Shown: one piece after another, positions 40,686 to 49,767 of the stretch
Numbering within the stretch: position 1 is the stretch's first letter
Layout: each line of letters begins with the position of its first letter
Origin: Poindextera sp041691315
Lineage (GTDB): Bacteria; Pseudomonadota; Alphaproteobacteria; Caulobacterales; Caulobacteraceae
Assembly: GCA_041691315.1 (NCBI GenBank)
Contig: JBEPUW010000013.1
Location: 1 to 64,000, forward strand
DNA: 64,000 bases
Direction: 5' to 3'
The notes under the pieces: generated by a model
Database searches by the model: none
What the model saw: only the letters and a program-made list of their open reading frames with translations
Told to the model about the DNA's origin: nothing
Program-made: the position numbers and the translations under genes

Positions 40686-42652
40686 CACATGCCGAAGGCG
40701 ACGTGGCGGTCGTTGGACCGCTTCAGGTTGCGGTAGCGCGCCACCGCCCACAGCGGGAAGAACTTCGGATAACCGTGGTAGCGCAGGTAGAAGACCCGCG
40801 GGAAACCGCCGCCGGTATAGGCGTCCTGGGTCCAGGTCCCGTCGGACCCTTGCGCGCCCATCAGATAGGCGACGCCGCGCGCCACCGCCGGGTGATCGAC
40901 CTCGCCGACCGCCATCAGCCCGATCAGCGCCCAGGCGGTCTGGGTCGGGTTGGAAGCGAAGGGTTTGTAGCCGGCATAGTCGAGGGCATAGCTCTCACAA
41001 TCCTCGCCCCAGCCGCCGTCGGGGTTCTGGATCGAAGCCAGCCAGTCCACCGCCTTGCGCACCACCGGCGCCTCACGGTCGACGCCGGCCGCGTTCAGCG
41101 CGCACAGCGCCGACCAGGTGCCATAGATGTAGTTCACCCCCCAGCGGCCGAACCAGCTGCCGTCCGGCGCCTGTTCGCGCTCCAGATAGGCCAGCGCGCG
41201 GGCCATGCGCGGGCTGTCCTTGGCCTCGCCCAGCTGGGCGAGCATGGAGACGCAGCGGGCCGCCACGTCGACGGTGGGCGGATCGAGCAGGGCGCCGTGG
41301 TCGGCGAAGGGGATGTTGTTCAGATAGTGATAGGTGTTGTCGGCGTCGAAGGCGCCCCAGCCGCCGTTCTGGCTCTGCAGGCCTTCGATCCATTCCGCGC
41401 CGCGCGAAATCGCCTCGTCGAAGCCGGGGCCAGCGCCCAGGCGGCTGCGCGCCCGATCCATGGCCATGACCACAACGGCGGTGTCGTCAGTGTCCGGATA
41501 GTGGGCGTTGTTGTACTGAAAGGCCCAGCCGCCGGGGCGCACGTCCGGCCGCTCGCCGGCCCAGTCGCCCTTGACGTCCAGCACCTGACGCGGCTTCAGC
41601 CATTCGAGGCCGCGCAAGACCTCGGCCTCCGCCGGCAAGCCGCCGGCTTCCATCAGCGCATGCACCGCCAGAGCCGTGTCCCACACCGGCGATACGCAAG
41701 GCTGGCAATAGGCCTCGTCCTCGCGCACGACCACCAGGTTGGCCACTGACCTGCGCGCGATAGCCCGGTCCGGATGCGCCGGCGGATAGCCGAGGGCGTC
41801 GAACATCATCACGCTGTTGGCCATGGCCGGGTAGATGGCGCCCAGCCCGTCCTCGCCATTCAGCCGCTCAGTGACGAAGGCGACACAGGCGTCCACGGCC
41901 CGCTGGCGCAGGCGTTTGGGCCACCAGCCATCGATCGCCTTCAGGATTACGTCGAGCGCGCCGAAGCCCCAGACCCAGAGCCGCTTGGTGTCGGCCGCCC
42001 GCGACTTCGGTTTGACCCGGACGGTGGCCTCGTAAAGCTCGTCGATGCGGACGCCGCGCGGATTGCGCGCCACCGGCTTCTTGGCCTGCAGCACCAGCAG
42101 CGGCACGATCACCGTGCGCGCCCAATAGGACATCTTCGACAGGTGGATGGGAAACCAGCGCGGCAAAAGGATGATCTCCACCGGCATGGTAGGGATGGTC
42201 TGCCACGGCGCCGCGCCATAGAGGGCCAGCTGGATGCGGGTAAAGACATTGGTCGCCGCCGCGCCGCCGTGATCCAGGATCGCCGCCCGGGCGCGCGCCA
42301 TGTGCGGCGCGTCGATATCCTCGCCGATCATCTTCAGCGCGAAATAGGCTTTGACGCTGGCGCTGATGTCGAACACCCCGCCGTCGAACAGCGGCCAGCC
42401 GCCGTGGTCGCCCTGAATCCGTCGCAGATAGACGGCGATCTTGCGCTCCAGCTCCAGGTTTTCGGGTTCGCCCAGATAGTGCTTCAAGAGCACGTATTCG
42501 GCGGGGATGGTCGCGTCCGCCTCAAGCTCGAACACCCAATGACCGTCCGGCCGCTGCATCTTGAGCAGGGCGTCGGTCGCGCGGCCGACCACGCCGTCCA
42601 GGGCGCTGAGCGGCTGGGCGTCGGATTTGGTCTCGTCGAAAGCCAAACTCAT
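40685..42652 (-). CDS. shc: Squalene-hopene cyclase
   Basis: A 655-residue class II triterpene cyclase that folds squalene into hopene/hopanol. The protonating DXDDTA motif is DTDDTA with aspartates at 387, 389 and 390. QW repeats are visible throughout (for example QGDHGGWPLF, QSQNGGWGAFD, QAPDGSWFGRWG, QNPDGGWGED, QGSDGTW). The length matches the family at about 630-680. ATG 42652 overlaps the stop of the small upstream gene (ATGA), which decides between it and a start at 42691. It is followed directly by hpnG. Confidence 0.97.
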   Translation of the reverse strand: MSLAFDETKSDAQPLSALDGVVGRATDALLKMQRPDGHWVFELEADATIPAEYVLLKHYLGEPENLELERKIAVYLRRIQGDHGGWPLFDGGVFDISASVKAYFALKMIGEDIDAPHMARARAAILDHGGAAATNVFTRIQLALYGAAPWQTIPTMPVEIILLPRWFPIHLSKMSYWARTVIVPLLVLQAKKPVARNPRGVRIDELYEATVRVKPKSRAADTKRLWVWGFGALDVILKAIDGWWPKRLRQRAVDACVAFVTERLNGEDGLGAIYPAMANSVMMFDALGYPPAHPDRAIARRSVANLVVVREDEAYCQPCVSPVWDTALAVHALMEAGGLPAEAEVLRGLEWLKPRQVLDVKGDWAGERPDVRPGGWAFQYNNAHYPDTDDTAVVVMAMDRARSRLGAGPGFDEAISRGAEWIEGLQSQNGGWGAFDADNTYHYLNNIPFADHGALLDPPTVDVAARCVSMLAQLGEAKDSPRMARALAYLEREQAPDGSWFGRWGVNYIYGTWSALCALNAAGVDREAPVVRKAVDWLASIQNPDGGWGEDCESYALDYAGYKPFASNPTQTAWALIGLMAVGEVDHPAVARGVAYLMGAQGSDGTWTQDAYTGGGFPRVFYLRYHGYPKFFPLWAVARYRNLKRSNDRHVAFGM

Positions 42653-42885
42653 CGGGCTCCGCGTCCTGGTTTTGGCGAAGATGCAAGCCATGGCACGGTG
42701 GCGCGCGCCTCACGTTCCGCCGTTTCGAGCGAGTCGTAGATGCCGCCTGTCGCGAGCTTAGGCCAATGTTCGTACGGAACGCCTACGACGTCCGCTTCTT
42801 CGAAGAAGGTATAGCCCTCGCCGCGCTTGATGAGCGACACGCTGCGTTTCCGATCAGCGCGCCAGATTGTCTTGATCGCAGGCAT
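42649..42885 (-). CDS. Small conserved-looking protein coupled to shc
   Basis: A 78-residue soluble protein with no family I recognise. It contains IWRADRKRSVSLIKRGEGYTFFEE and a C-terminal half with YEHWPKLATGGIYDSLETAEREAR. It sits between hpnE (9 bases upstream) and shc (4-base ATGA overlap), so it is almost certainly translated in the hopanoid operon. The start is ATG 42885; a TTG two codons earlier is possible. A regulatory or accessory role for Shc is only a guess. Confidence 0.6.
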   Translation of the reverse strand: MPAIKTIWRADRKRSVSLIKRGEGYTFFEEADVVGVPYEHWPKLATGGIYDSLETAEREARATVPWLASSPKPGRGAR

Positions 42886-42894
42886 CGACAAGTC

Positions 42895-44172
42895 TTACGG
42901 GATGACTCGGCTTAGCGCCAAATCCGCCGCCCGGAAGCCCGAACGTAGGGCGCCCTCGATGGTGGCGGGCAGGCCGGTGTCGGTCCAGTCGCCGGCGAGG
43001 ATGAGGCTGCTCCAGGCGGTGCGGGCGTCAGGGCGTTTGCGGGCCTGGTCCGGGGTGGCGGCGAAAGTGGCGCGGCGCTCCTTCAGCACCTGCCAGGGCG
43101 GCAGTTCGGCGGGCAGATCGTGCACCTTGGCGACATCGGCCCAAAGCTGTTCGGCCAGGGCCTGACGGTCGGTCTCGAGCAGCCGGTCGGCGCCGCTGAC
43201 CGTGACCGAGATGCGATCGGGGAAGGCGAAGATCCATTCCGCCGTGCCGCCGACCAAGCCGACCATGGGCTCGATCCCGGGCGGTGGCGCGATGCGGAAA
43301 TGGCCATTGACGATGGAGCGGAAGGCGTCCGGCGCGACCAGGCCCGGCACGAGTTCCTGGGCGACCCAAGGGGGTACGGCCAGTATCACCGGCCGGTCGG
43401 CGGGAACGGGGCCGACCTCGTCGGAAAAACTGAGAGCGGTAAGACGCTCGCCCTGAAACTCGAGGGTTTTCAAGCGCCTGCTGAGCCGCAAGCTGCCGCC
43501 ATGGCCGGTAAGAAACTCCGCCGCCGGATCGACGAAGGTCGCCGACAGGGTCGGATGGGCGATGCGCGGCTGGTAGAAGCGCCCACCCTTGGCCAGGGTC
43601 TCGCGCACCACCGCGGCCGCCAGGGTGGCCGAGCCCTCTGCCGGATCGGTGTTGAGGGCGGCGAGCAGGAAGGGCGCCATCAACTTGTCCCAGACCGGCC
43701 CCTTGGCGCGGATGGCCTGGTCGACGCGGGCTTCAGCGCTCGGGAAGAGCAGGCCGGCGAGGCCCAGATAGTCGGCCGCCTTGGAGCCCGGCACGCGGCG
43801 GTCGGGAGAGAATATCCACCAGGGCAGGGGGCCTTCGCTCGGGCGAATGGTCCAGCGTTCGCCGGAGCCCACATCGGCGAAGACGAACCGCGCCTCGTCC
43901 GGCCCGACCAGCTTGTCGGCCGCGCCGATCATGGCCAGGTAGCGCCGCACCGCCTGATTGCCCGACAGCACCAGGTGGTTGCCGTTGTCGATGGTCAGGC
44001 CAAGCTGGGCGTCGAAATAGGAGCGGCAACGCCCGCCGGCCTGCGCCGCGGCCTCGCTCAGCTCGACCTCGACCCCGGCCTCGGCCAACCGCACTGCGGC
44101 GGCCAGCCCGGCAAGACCAGCGCCGATGACATAGGCTTTGCGCGGCCCCGGGCCGGCCCCGCTCGATCTCAT
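42895..44172 (-). CDS. hpnE: HpnE, hydroxysqualene dehydroxylase (FAD-dependent)
   Basis: A 425-residue FAD-dependent amine oxidase/desaturase-like protein. Dinucleotide motif VIGAGLAGLAAAVRLAEAG, then SEAAAQAGGRCRSY, and the C-terminal FAD block LILAGDWTDTGLPATIEGALRSG. HpnE reduces hydroxysqualene, made by HpnC, to squalene in the HpnC/D/E route. Gene order hpnC-hpnD-hpnE (reading along the minus strand) is kept, but a 217-base gap with a palindromic repeat separates hpnD from hpnE, so hpnE may have a separate promoter. Confidence 0.93.
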   Translation of the reverse strand: MRSSGAGPGPRKAYVIGAGLAGLAAAVRLAEAGVEVELSEAAAQAGGRCRSYFDAQLGLTIDNGNHLVLSGNQAVRRYLAMIGAADKLVGPDEARFVFADVGSGERWTIRPSEGPLPWWIFSPDRRVPGSKAADYLGLAGLLFPSAEARVDQAIRAKGPVWDKLMAPFLLAALNTDPAEGSATLAAAVVRETLAKGGRFYQPRIAHPTLSATFVDPAAEFLTGHGGSLRLSRRLKTLEFQGERLTALSFSDEVGPVPADRPVILAVPPWVAQELVPGLVAPDAFRSIVNGHFRIAPPPGIEPMVGLVGGTAEWIFAFPDRISVTVSGADRLLETDRQALAEQLWADVAKVHDLPAELPPWQVLKERRATFAATPDQARKRPDARTAWSSLILAGDWTDTGLPATIEGALRSGFRAADLALSRVIP

Positions 44173-44192
44173 CCTGCGGGTTTAAGTGAACA

Positions 44193-44336
44193 TTCCCCTC
44201 CCCCTTGCGGGGAGGGGTTAGGGGTGGGGGTGTAGCGCCGATCTACGCGGCCAATCCCCTTCGACGCCGCGGGCAATTCACCGACTTTGGCGACGGCGCC
44301 CCCATCCCCAACCCCTTCCCCGCGAGGGGGAAGGGG
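44193..44336. repeat. Palindromic repeat element between hpnD and hpnE
   Basis: Arms 44193-44230 and 44299-44336 are near reverse complements (CCCCTCCCCC and GGGGTTRGGG blocks) around a 68-base centre. It is the same kind of element as the one inside hpnG, with arm ends of the TTCCCyTCCCCCTTGCGGGGA type. It fills most of the 217-base gap. Confidence 0.75.
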
Positions 44337-44389
44337 CTTTTGGAGCCAACCCGTCGATTTCAGCGGCGTGGACGCTGCTAGACCCTGCT

Positions 44390-45235
44390 TCATCCCATCA
44401 GGCCGCGCGACAGGACGATCCAGAGCAGGGTGGCCTTGCCGATCTTGGCGCGTTCGCGGGGCGGGGCCCAGCCGGCGGCTTCCATCTTGGTCAGGATGTT
44501 GGCGTAGACGGCGCTCATCAGGCGCGGCGCGGCCAGCTTGCCGGCCGGCCGTTTGGCCATCACCGCGTCGGCTTGGCGGTAATAGTCGCGGGCGATCTTG
44601 GCGACGGCCTTGCAGGCGGTATCGACGCGCGGATCGGCGATCACAACGTTCGGGTCCGTGCTGGTGATCCCAGCCTCGTTCAGGGCCTCGCGCGGCAGGT
44701 AGAGGCGGCCGATGCCGGCGTCTTCGTCGACGTCGCGCAGGATGTTGGTCAGCTGCAGCGCCCGGCCGAGCGGACCGGCGAGCGCAATGCCGGGCGCCTC
44801 GTCCATGCCGAACACCTTGACCGACAGCTTACCGACCGCCCCGGCCACGCGGTCGCAATAAAGTTCGAGTTCGGCCATCGAGGGCGCGCGGATGTCCTGG
44901 TCGAGGTCCATCTCCATGCCATCGATCACGGCGATGAAGTCGGCCTGTTCGAGGCGGTAGCGGCGGATGTCCTCGACCAGGAAGCCCATCTGGGCGGGCG
45001 GCCCGCCGGCATAGAGGCTGTCGACGTCGGCGCGCCACTGGTTCAGCGCCGCGCGGCGGGTCTCCACCGTGCCCACCGGCTCGTCGACGATGTCGTCCAC
45101 CTCGCGGCAGAAGGCATAGATGGCGTACATGGCCAGCCGCTCGCGCTTAGGCAGCACGCGCATGCCGGCATAGAAGGACGAGCCGGAGACCTTCTGTTCG
45201 ATCGCGCCGGTATCCAGCGCCGCCTGTTCGCTCAC
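44390..45235 (-). CDS. hpnD: HpnD, presqualene diphosphate synthase
   Basis: A 281-residue squalene/phytoene synthase-family protein that condenses two FPP molecules to presqualene diphosphate. First Asp-rich site in CREVDDIVDEP, second in LTNILRDVDEDAGIGRLYLP; FYAGMRVLPKRERLAMYAIYAF opens the fold. Start is GTG overlapping the hpnC stop by four bases (GTGA), so translation is coupled to hpnC. Confidence 0.94.
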   Translation of the reverse strand: MSEQAALDTGAIEQKVSGSSFYAGMRVLPKRERLAMYAIYAFCREVDDIVDEPVGTVETRRAALNQWRADVDSLYAGGPPAQMGFLVEDIRRYRLEQADFIAVIDGMEMDLDQDIRAPSMAELELYCDRVAGAVGKLSVKVFGMDEAPGIALAGPLGRALQLTNILRDVDEDAGIGRLYLPREALNEAGITSTDPNVVIADPRVDTACKAVAKIARDYYRQADAVMAKRPAGKLAAPRLMSAVYANILTKMEAAGWAPPRERAKIGKATLLWIVLSRGLMG

Positions 45236-46098
45236 GCGTCTCTCCCTGCCAGCTTGACGGTGGGTCGTCGTCCGGCGATCTGATCCCTGCCGGCCAGGAT
45301 GACAAGCCCAAGCACTTCCAGCGGCCGGTGATGCACGCGTTCGCTGAGCGGGTCGTGGGCGATCAGCCGGGCGGTCAGGTCCTCGGCCAGCCGCTGGATC
45401 AGGGCGACCTCGTAGGCCAGGCGGCGGTCCTTGATCTGGCTGGCCAGCGGCCGCGACGTGTCCAGCAGGCCCTGCGTGCGCCGCGCCATCTCTACGATCA
45501 CCGAGCGCAGGGCGGGCGAGGCCTGTGGTTCGGTGAGCGCCTCGACGCTGGTTCCCGCCGCGGCCATCAGATCGCCGGCCAGATAGACCCGATCGAGTTC
45601 GCGATAGTCCTTAGCGCAGTCCTGCAGGTGGTTAATCGCCTGCAGCGCCGCGCAGAGCGCATCGCTGGCCGGCCAGGTCGTCCGCGCCTCGCCATGCACA
45701 TCGAGCACGAAGCGGCCGACCGGCATGGCCGAATGGCGGCAATAGTCGATCAGCTCGTCCCAGTTGGCATAGCGGCTCTTGGCCACGTCCTGGCGGAAGG
45801 CGACCAGCAGGTCGAGGCCGTGTTCGGGGCTTAAAGACCGCTCGTCCAGGGCCTGGCGCAGGGCCAGGGAGACCGGGTCGGCGTCGCTTTCGCCGGCCAG
45901 CGTGGCGCGCATCTTTTCGAGCTGGGCCAGGCGTTCGGCGGCCGGCAGGATCGGGTGGTCGGCGACGTCGTCGGCCATGCGGGCGAAGCGGTAGAAGGCC
46001 ATGATCGCCGCCCGATGCCTGGGCTTGATGATGAAGGAGGCGACCGGGAAATTTTCCTGTCTGTGGTCCTTGCGCGGGGCGAGATCGGTCGCGGTCAT
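45232..46098 (-). CDS. hpnC: HpnC, hydroxysqualene synthase
   Basis: A 288-residue paralogue of HpnD converting presqualene diphosphate to hydroxysqualene. First metal site in RFARMADDVADHP, second in INHLQDCAKDYRELDRVYL; the start ENFPVASFIIKPRHRAAIMAFY is the HpnC type. The frame is open to 46308, but ATG 46098 overlaps the hpnB stop by four bases (ATGA) and gives normal size. Confidence 0.94.
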   Translation of the reverse strand: MTATDLAPRKDHRQENFPVASFIIKPRHRAAIMAFYRFARMADDVADHPILPAAERLAQLEKMRATLAGESDADPVSLALRQALDERSLSPEHGLDLLVAFRQDVAKSRYANWDELIDYCRHSAMPVGRFVLDVHGEARTTWPASDALCAALQAINHLQDCAKDYRELDRVYLAGDLMAAAGTSVEALTEPQASPALRSVIVEMARRTQGLLDTSRPLASQIKDRRLAYEVALIQRLAEDLTARLIAHDPLSERVHHRPLEVLGLVILAGRDQIAGRRPTVKLAGRDA

Positions 46099-47255
46099 GG
46101 CCGCCCCGCCAGCGCCTGGGCGCGGCCCTTCCAGGCGCCGCCGCGGCCGCGCCAGACATCGATCGCCGATTGGACGGTGAAGGCGGTGTAGAGCGCCGCG
46201 ATCGCCGGCAGGGCGAGGCCCCAGAGCGGCGACCGGCGATAGAAATGCAGAGTCGGCTGGAAGCTCAGCGCCATCAGCAGCCAGGCCGCCACGCCGGCCC
46301 AGCGCCACGGATTGGGCGCGAAGATCGCGATCAGCGGCGCGGCCAGATAGGTTGCAGCCAAGCCGGCCAGGGCGCCGACCAGGATCAGCGGCGAATAGTT
46401 CAGTTGCGCATAGGCCGAGCGGGAGATCATCCGTCCGATCTCGCCCACGGAGCCATAGGGGCGGATGCTTTCCGCCCGGTCGGTCAGGCCGAGCCAGATC
46501 GGGCCCTGGCCCTTCATCAGGGCGCCCAGGGTGCAGTCGTCGATCAGGGCGGTGCGGATGGCCGCGATTCCGCCGGCCGCGGCCAGGGCGTCGCTGCGCG
46601 CCAGCATGACGCCGCCCGCGGCGCCGGCGGTGCGGCTCTTCGGCGTATTCACCTTGGCGAACGGATAGACCATGGCGAAGAAGTAGACGAAGGCCGGGAT
46701 CAGCAGCCGTTCGGCGGCATTGGCGCAGCTCAAGCGCGCCATCAGCGAGGTGAGCACGAGAGACCTGGCCTCGGCGCGGGCGACAAGCCGGCGCAGATTG
46801 TCCGGCGCGTGGGCGATGTCGGCATCGGTCAGCAGCAGATATTTCGGCGGCGCATCGCCCGTTGTGGCGGCTTCGACGCCCTGGCTCATCGCCCAGAGCT
46901 TGCCGGTCCAGCCGGGGGCCAGCGGCGCCCCTGTCAGGACGGTCAGGGCGCCCTGACTGCCCGGGCCCCCGGCGATCCGGGCTGTGCCGTCGCTGGAGCT
47001 GTCGTCGACCAGGATGACGCGGAATGGGCCTGGATAGTCCTGCGCCAGAAGACTCCCGACGGAGCGTGCAATGACGTCGGCCTCGTCGCGGGCCGGGACC
47101 ACGGCGGTCACAGCCGGCCAGACCTTTGGGTCCGCAGGCTGGCCGCGGTCGTCCCGTTCGGCGGCCAGCCAGAAGCCGCCGTGGAAGGCGATCAGATAGG
47201 CCCAGATCGCCAGCGGCAGGCAGGCGGCGACGGCGATGGCGAGTTCAATGGACAT
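46095..47255 (-). CDS. hpnB: HpnB, hopene-associated glycosyltransferase
   Basis: A 386-residue membrane GT2 protein: an N-terminal helix (IAVAACLPLAIWAYLIAF), then the GT-A core with VVPARDEADVIARSV, ILVDDSSSDGTA and the LLTDADI acidic motif, then several C-terminal membrane helices (about 265-360). It is the glycosyltransferase consistently linked to hopene synthesis genes; its exact sugar transfer is unsettled. It overlaps hpnA by 11 bases and hpnC by four. Confidence 0.92.
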   Translation of the reverse strand: MSIELAIAVAACLPLAIWAYLIAFHGGFWLAAERDDRGQPADPKVWPAVTAVVPARDEADVIARSVGSLLAQDYPGPFRVILVDDSSSDGTARIAGGPGSQGALTVLTGAPLAPGWTGKLWAMSQGVEAATTGDAPPKYLLLTDADIAHAPDNLRRLVARAEARSLVLTSLMARLSCANAAERLLIPAFVYFFAMVYPFAKVNTPKSRTAGAAGGVMLARSDALAAAGGIAAIRTALIDDCTLGALMKGQGPIWLGLTDRAESIRPYGSVGEIGRMISRSAYAQLNYSPLILVGALAGLAATYLAAPLIAIFAPNPWRWAGVAAWLLMALSFQPTLHFYRRSPLWGLALPAIAALYTAFTVQSAIDVWRGRGGAWKGRAQALAGRP

Positions 47256-48246
47256 AGCCGGCCTGGCGAAACCATTCGAGCGCGTCGGAAAGCCCTTCAG
47301 CGTACGGCCGCGCGTGATAGCCCAGCTCGTGTTCGGCCTTTGCGGACGAGAAGAACATGTGGTGCCGCGACATCTTCAAGGCGTCGCGGGTCAGGAACGG
47401 CTCCTTGTTGGTCAGGTAGGCGACCGCCTCGGTGACCAGGGCCAGCGGATAGAGCGGCGCGCGCGGCAGGCTGACGGTGGGGGCCTTGCGCCCGACCAGG
47501 GCGGCGATCTCGGCCAGCATCTTGCCCAGGCTGACGTCCTGGCCGCCCAGGATGTAGGTCTCGCCCTGCCGGCCCTTGTCCATGGCCTTGAGATGGCCCT
47601 GGGCGACGTCGTCCACATGCACCAGGTTCAGGCCGGTATCGAGGAAGGCCGGCATGCGTCCCTCCGCCGCCTCGACGATGATCCGGCCGGTGGGCGTCGG
47701 CTTGACGTCGCGGGCCCCGATCGGGGTCGAGGGGCTGACGATCACCACAGGCAGGCCGTCCGCGGCCATCCGCTCCACCTCGCGCTCGGCGATCACCTTG
47801 CTGCGCTTGTAGGCGCCGATGGCCTCGGCGGGCTTGAGCGGCAGGGTCTCGTCCGACGGGGCCCCGTCGTCCCGGAAACCCAGAGTGGCGACGCTGCTGG
47901 TATAGACCACCCGCTCGACCCCGGCGCCCAGCGCCGCGCCCATCACCGCCTGGGTTCCGCTCAGATTGTTGCGGACGATCTCCTCCGGATCGCGCGCCCA
48001 GAGGCGGTAGTCGGCGGCGACGTGGAACACGTAACGGACGCCCTGCATGGCGGCGGTCATCGAGGCCTTGTCGGCCATGTCGCCGACCACGACCTCGGCC
48101 TCCAGGCCCTCCAGGTTCCGGCGCGGGCTGGAGGCGCGCACGAGCAGCCGCAGAGGGGTTCCGCGCGCCTGCAAGGCCCTGGCGACGGCCGATCCGACGA
48201 AGCCGGAGGCGCCGGTGACCAGGGTGAGATCGGCGCCGTCCGGCAC
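47245..48246 (-). CDS. hpnA: HpnA, hopanoid-associated sugar epimerase/reductase (extended SDR)
   Basis: A 333-residue NAD-dependent epimerase/dehydratase-like protein: LVTGASGFVGSAVARAL, TSSVATLG and catalytic AYKRSK (Tyr-x3-Lys). SPSTPIGARDVKPTPTG is typical of the HpnA subfamily. It probably alters the sugar or ribosyl chain of the hopanoid. Start GTG with GAGG close upstream, 16 bases after hpnJ. Confidence 0.92.
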   Translation of the reverse strand: MPDGADLTLVTGASGFVGSAVARALQARGTPLRLLVRASSPRRNLEGLEAEVVVGDMADKASMTAAMQGVRYVFHVAADYRLWARDPEEIVRNNLSGTQAVMGAALGAGVERVVYTSSVATLGFRDDGAPSDETLPLKPAEAIGAYKRSKVIAEREVERMAADGLPVVIVSPSTPIGARDVKPTPTGRIIVEAAEGRMPAFLDTGLNLVHVDDVAQGHLKAMDKGRQGETYILGGQDVSLGKMLAEIAALVGRKAPTVSLPRAPLYPLALVTEAVAYLTNKEPFLTRDALKMSRHHMFFSSAKAEHELGYHARPYAEGLSDALEWFRQAGYVH

Positions 48247-48262
48247 GTGGCCTCGCGTCGCT

Positions 48263-49696
48263 TTAGGCCGCGACCCTGCGGCGCTTGCGCATGAAGTCGA
48301 AGAACTCGGCGCCTTCGCGCAGCCGGCGCTGCATCATCCCGGGCACGGTGACCATTTCGCCGACCATCGAGCCGATCTTCCGCGGCCGCAGATAGAAGCG
48401 CTTGTAGAAGGTCTCGACGGAATCGAAGATCTGGTCGTGGCTGAGGTGCGGATAGTGCAGCGGCGCGATCTGGTGGCCCTGTTCGTCGACCAGCTCGGCG
48501 TGGTCGGCGTCGAGCCAGCCATTCTCCACTGCCTGGTCATAGAGGAAGGTGCCGGGATAGGGCGCGGCCAGCGACACCTGGATGGTGTGCGGGTTGATCT
48601 TGGCGGCCCATTCGACGGTCTTCTGGATGGTTTCGGTGGTCTCGCCGGGCAGGCCCAGGATGAAGGTGCCGTGGATGGCTATGCCGAGGTCGTGGCAATC
48701 CTTGGTGAACCGCTCGGCCACCTCGATGCGCATGCCCTTCTTGATGTTGTAGAGGATCTGCTGGTCGCCGGACTCGTAGCCGACCAGGAGCAGGCGCAAG
48801 CCCCCGTCCTTCATGATCTTCAAGGATTCGCGCGGCACATTGGCCTTGGCGTTGCACGACCAGGTCACGCCCAGCTTGCCCAGTTCGCGGGCGATCGCCT
48901 CGGCGCGCGGCAGGTCGTCTGTGAAGGTGTCGTCGTCGAAGAAGAATTCCTTGGTCTGCGGGAAGGCCTTCTGCGCCCAGGCGATCTCCTCGATCACATG
49001 GCCGACGCTGCGGGTGCGGTAGCGGTGCCCGCCGACCGTCTGTGGCCAAAGGCAGAAGGTGCAGCGCGATTTGCAGCCGCGGCCGGTATAGATCGAGATG
49101 TAGGGGTGCTTCAGATAGCCGATGAAATAGTTCTCCATCACCAGATCGCGCTTGTAGATCGGCGTGACGAAGGGCAGCGAGTCCATGTTCTCCAGCATCG
49201 CCCGGTCTGGGTTGTGGACGATCACGCCCGACGAATTGCGATAGCTCAGGCCCTTGATGTCCGACCAGGGATGGTCGTCGGCGACCTCCTTGATGGTGAA
49301 GTCGAACTCGTTGCGGGCGACGAAGTCGACGGCTGGCGCCGCCTTCATCGAGCCGTCGGCGTCGACGGCGACCTTGGCCCCGATCAGCCCGGCCTTGAGG
49401 TTCGGATTGGCCGCCTTCAGCGCCTCGATGGTCTTGACGTCGGAGGCGAAGGAGGGGGTCGAGGTGTGCAGCACCGCCAGGTCGAAATCCTTGGCCTGGG
49501 CGACCACGTCGCCGATGCTCTGATCGTGCGGCGGGGCGTCGATCAGCTTGCTGTTCTCGACCAGGGCCGCCGGCTGCGCCAGCCAGGTCGGATACCAATA
49601 GGATTTCACCTCCCGGCGCGCCTGGTAGCGCGCGCCGGCGCCGCCGTCGAAGCCGTCGAAAGAGGGCGCCTGAAGGAACAGGGTACGCAGCATCAT
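48263..49696 (-). CDS. hpnJ: HpnJ, radical SAM protein for hopanoid cyclitol ether formation
   Basis: A 477-residue B12-binding-type radical SAM protein; cluster cysteines are at 208, 212 and 215 (CKSRCTFC). FILGLPGETTETI and the N-terminal LRTLFLQAPSFDGFDGGAG are HpnJ marks. HpnJ turns bacteriohopanetetrol glucosamine into the cyclitol ether in Burkholderia. That step needs HpnK to deacetylate the GlcNAc first; hpnK is not next to it here (only 71 bases lie before hpnL). GAGG precedes the ATG. Confidence 0.92.
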   Translation of the reverse strand: MMLRTLFLQAPSFDGFDGGAGARYQARREVKSYWYPTWLAQPAALVENSKLIDAPPHDQSIGDVVAQAKDFDLAVLHTSTPSFASDVKTIEALKAANPNLKAGLIGAKVAVDADGSMKAAPAVDFVARNEFDFTIKEVADDHPWSDIKGLSYRNSSGVIVHNPDRAMLENMDSLPFVTPIYKRDLVMENYFIGYLKHPYISIYTGRGCKSRCTFCLWPQTVGGHRYRTRSVGHVIEEIAWAQKAFPQTKEFFFDDDTFTDDLPRAEAIARELGKLGVTWSCNAKANVPRESLKIMKDGGLRLLLVGYESGDQQILYNIKKGMRIEVAERFTKDCHDLGIAIHGTFILGLPGETTETIQKTVEWAAKINPHTIQVSLAAPYPGTFLYDQAVENGWLDADHAELVDEQGHQIAPLHYPHLSHDQIFDSVETFYKRFYLRPRKIGSMVGEMVTVPGMMQRRLREGAEFFDFMRKRRRVAA

Positions 49697-49767
49697 CTAA
49701 CCTCAATTCAAGTCCAGGGGGCGCCGCGCGCGGACCGCCCCCGTCCAACTCTGTCCTCTACGCCGGT

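Noticed and set aside
44193..44336. CRISPR-like reading of the repeat between hpnD and hpnE
   Set aside because: It is a single inverted pair, with no regular direct repeats or spacers and no cas genes in the window.
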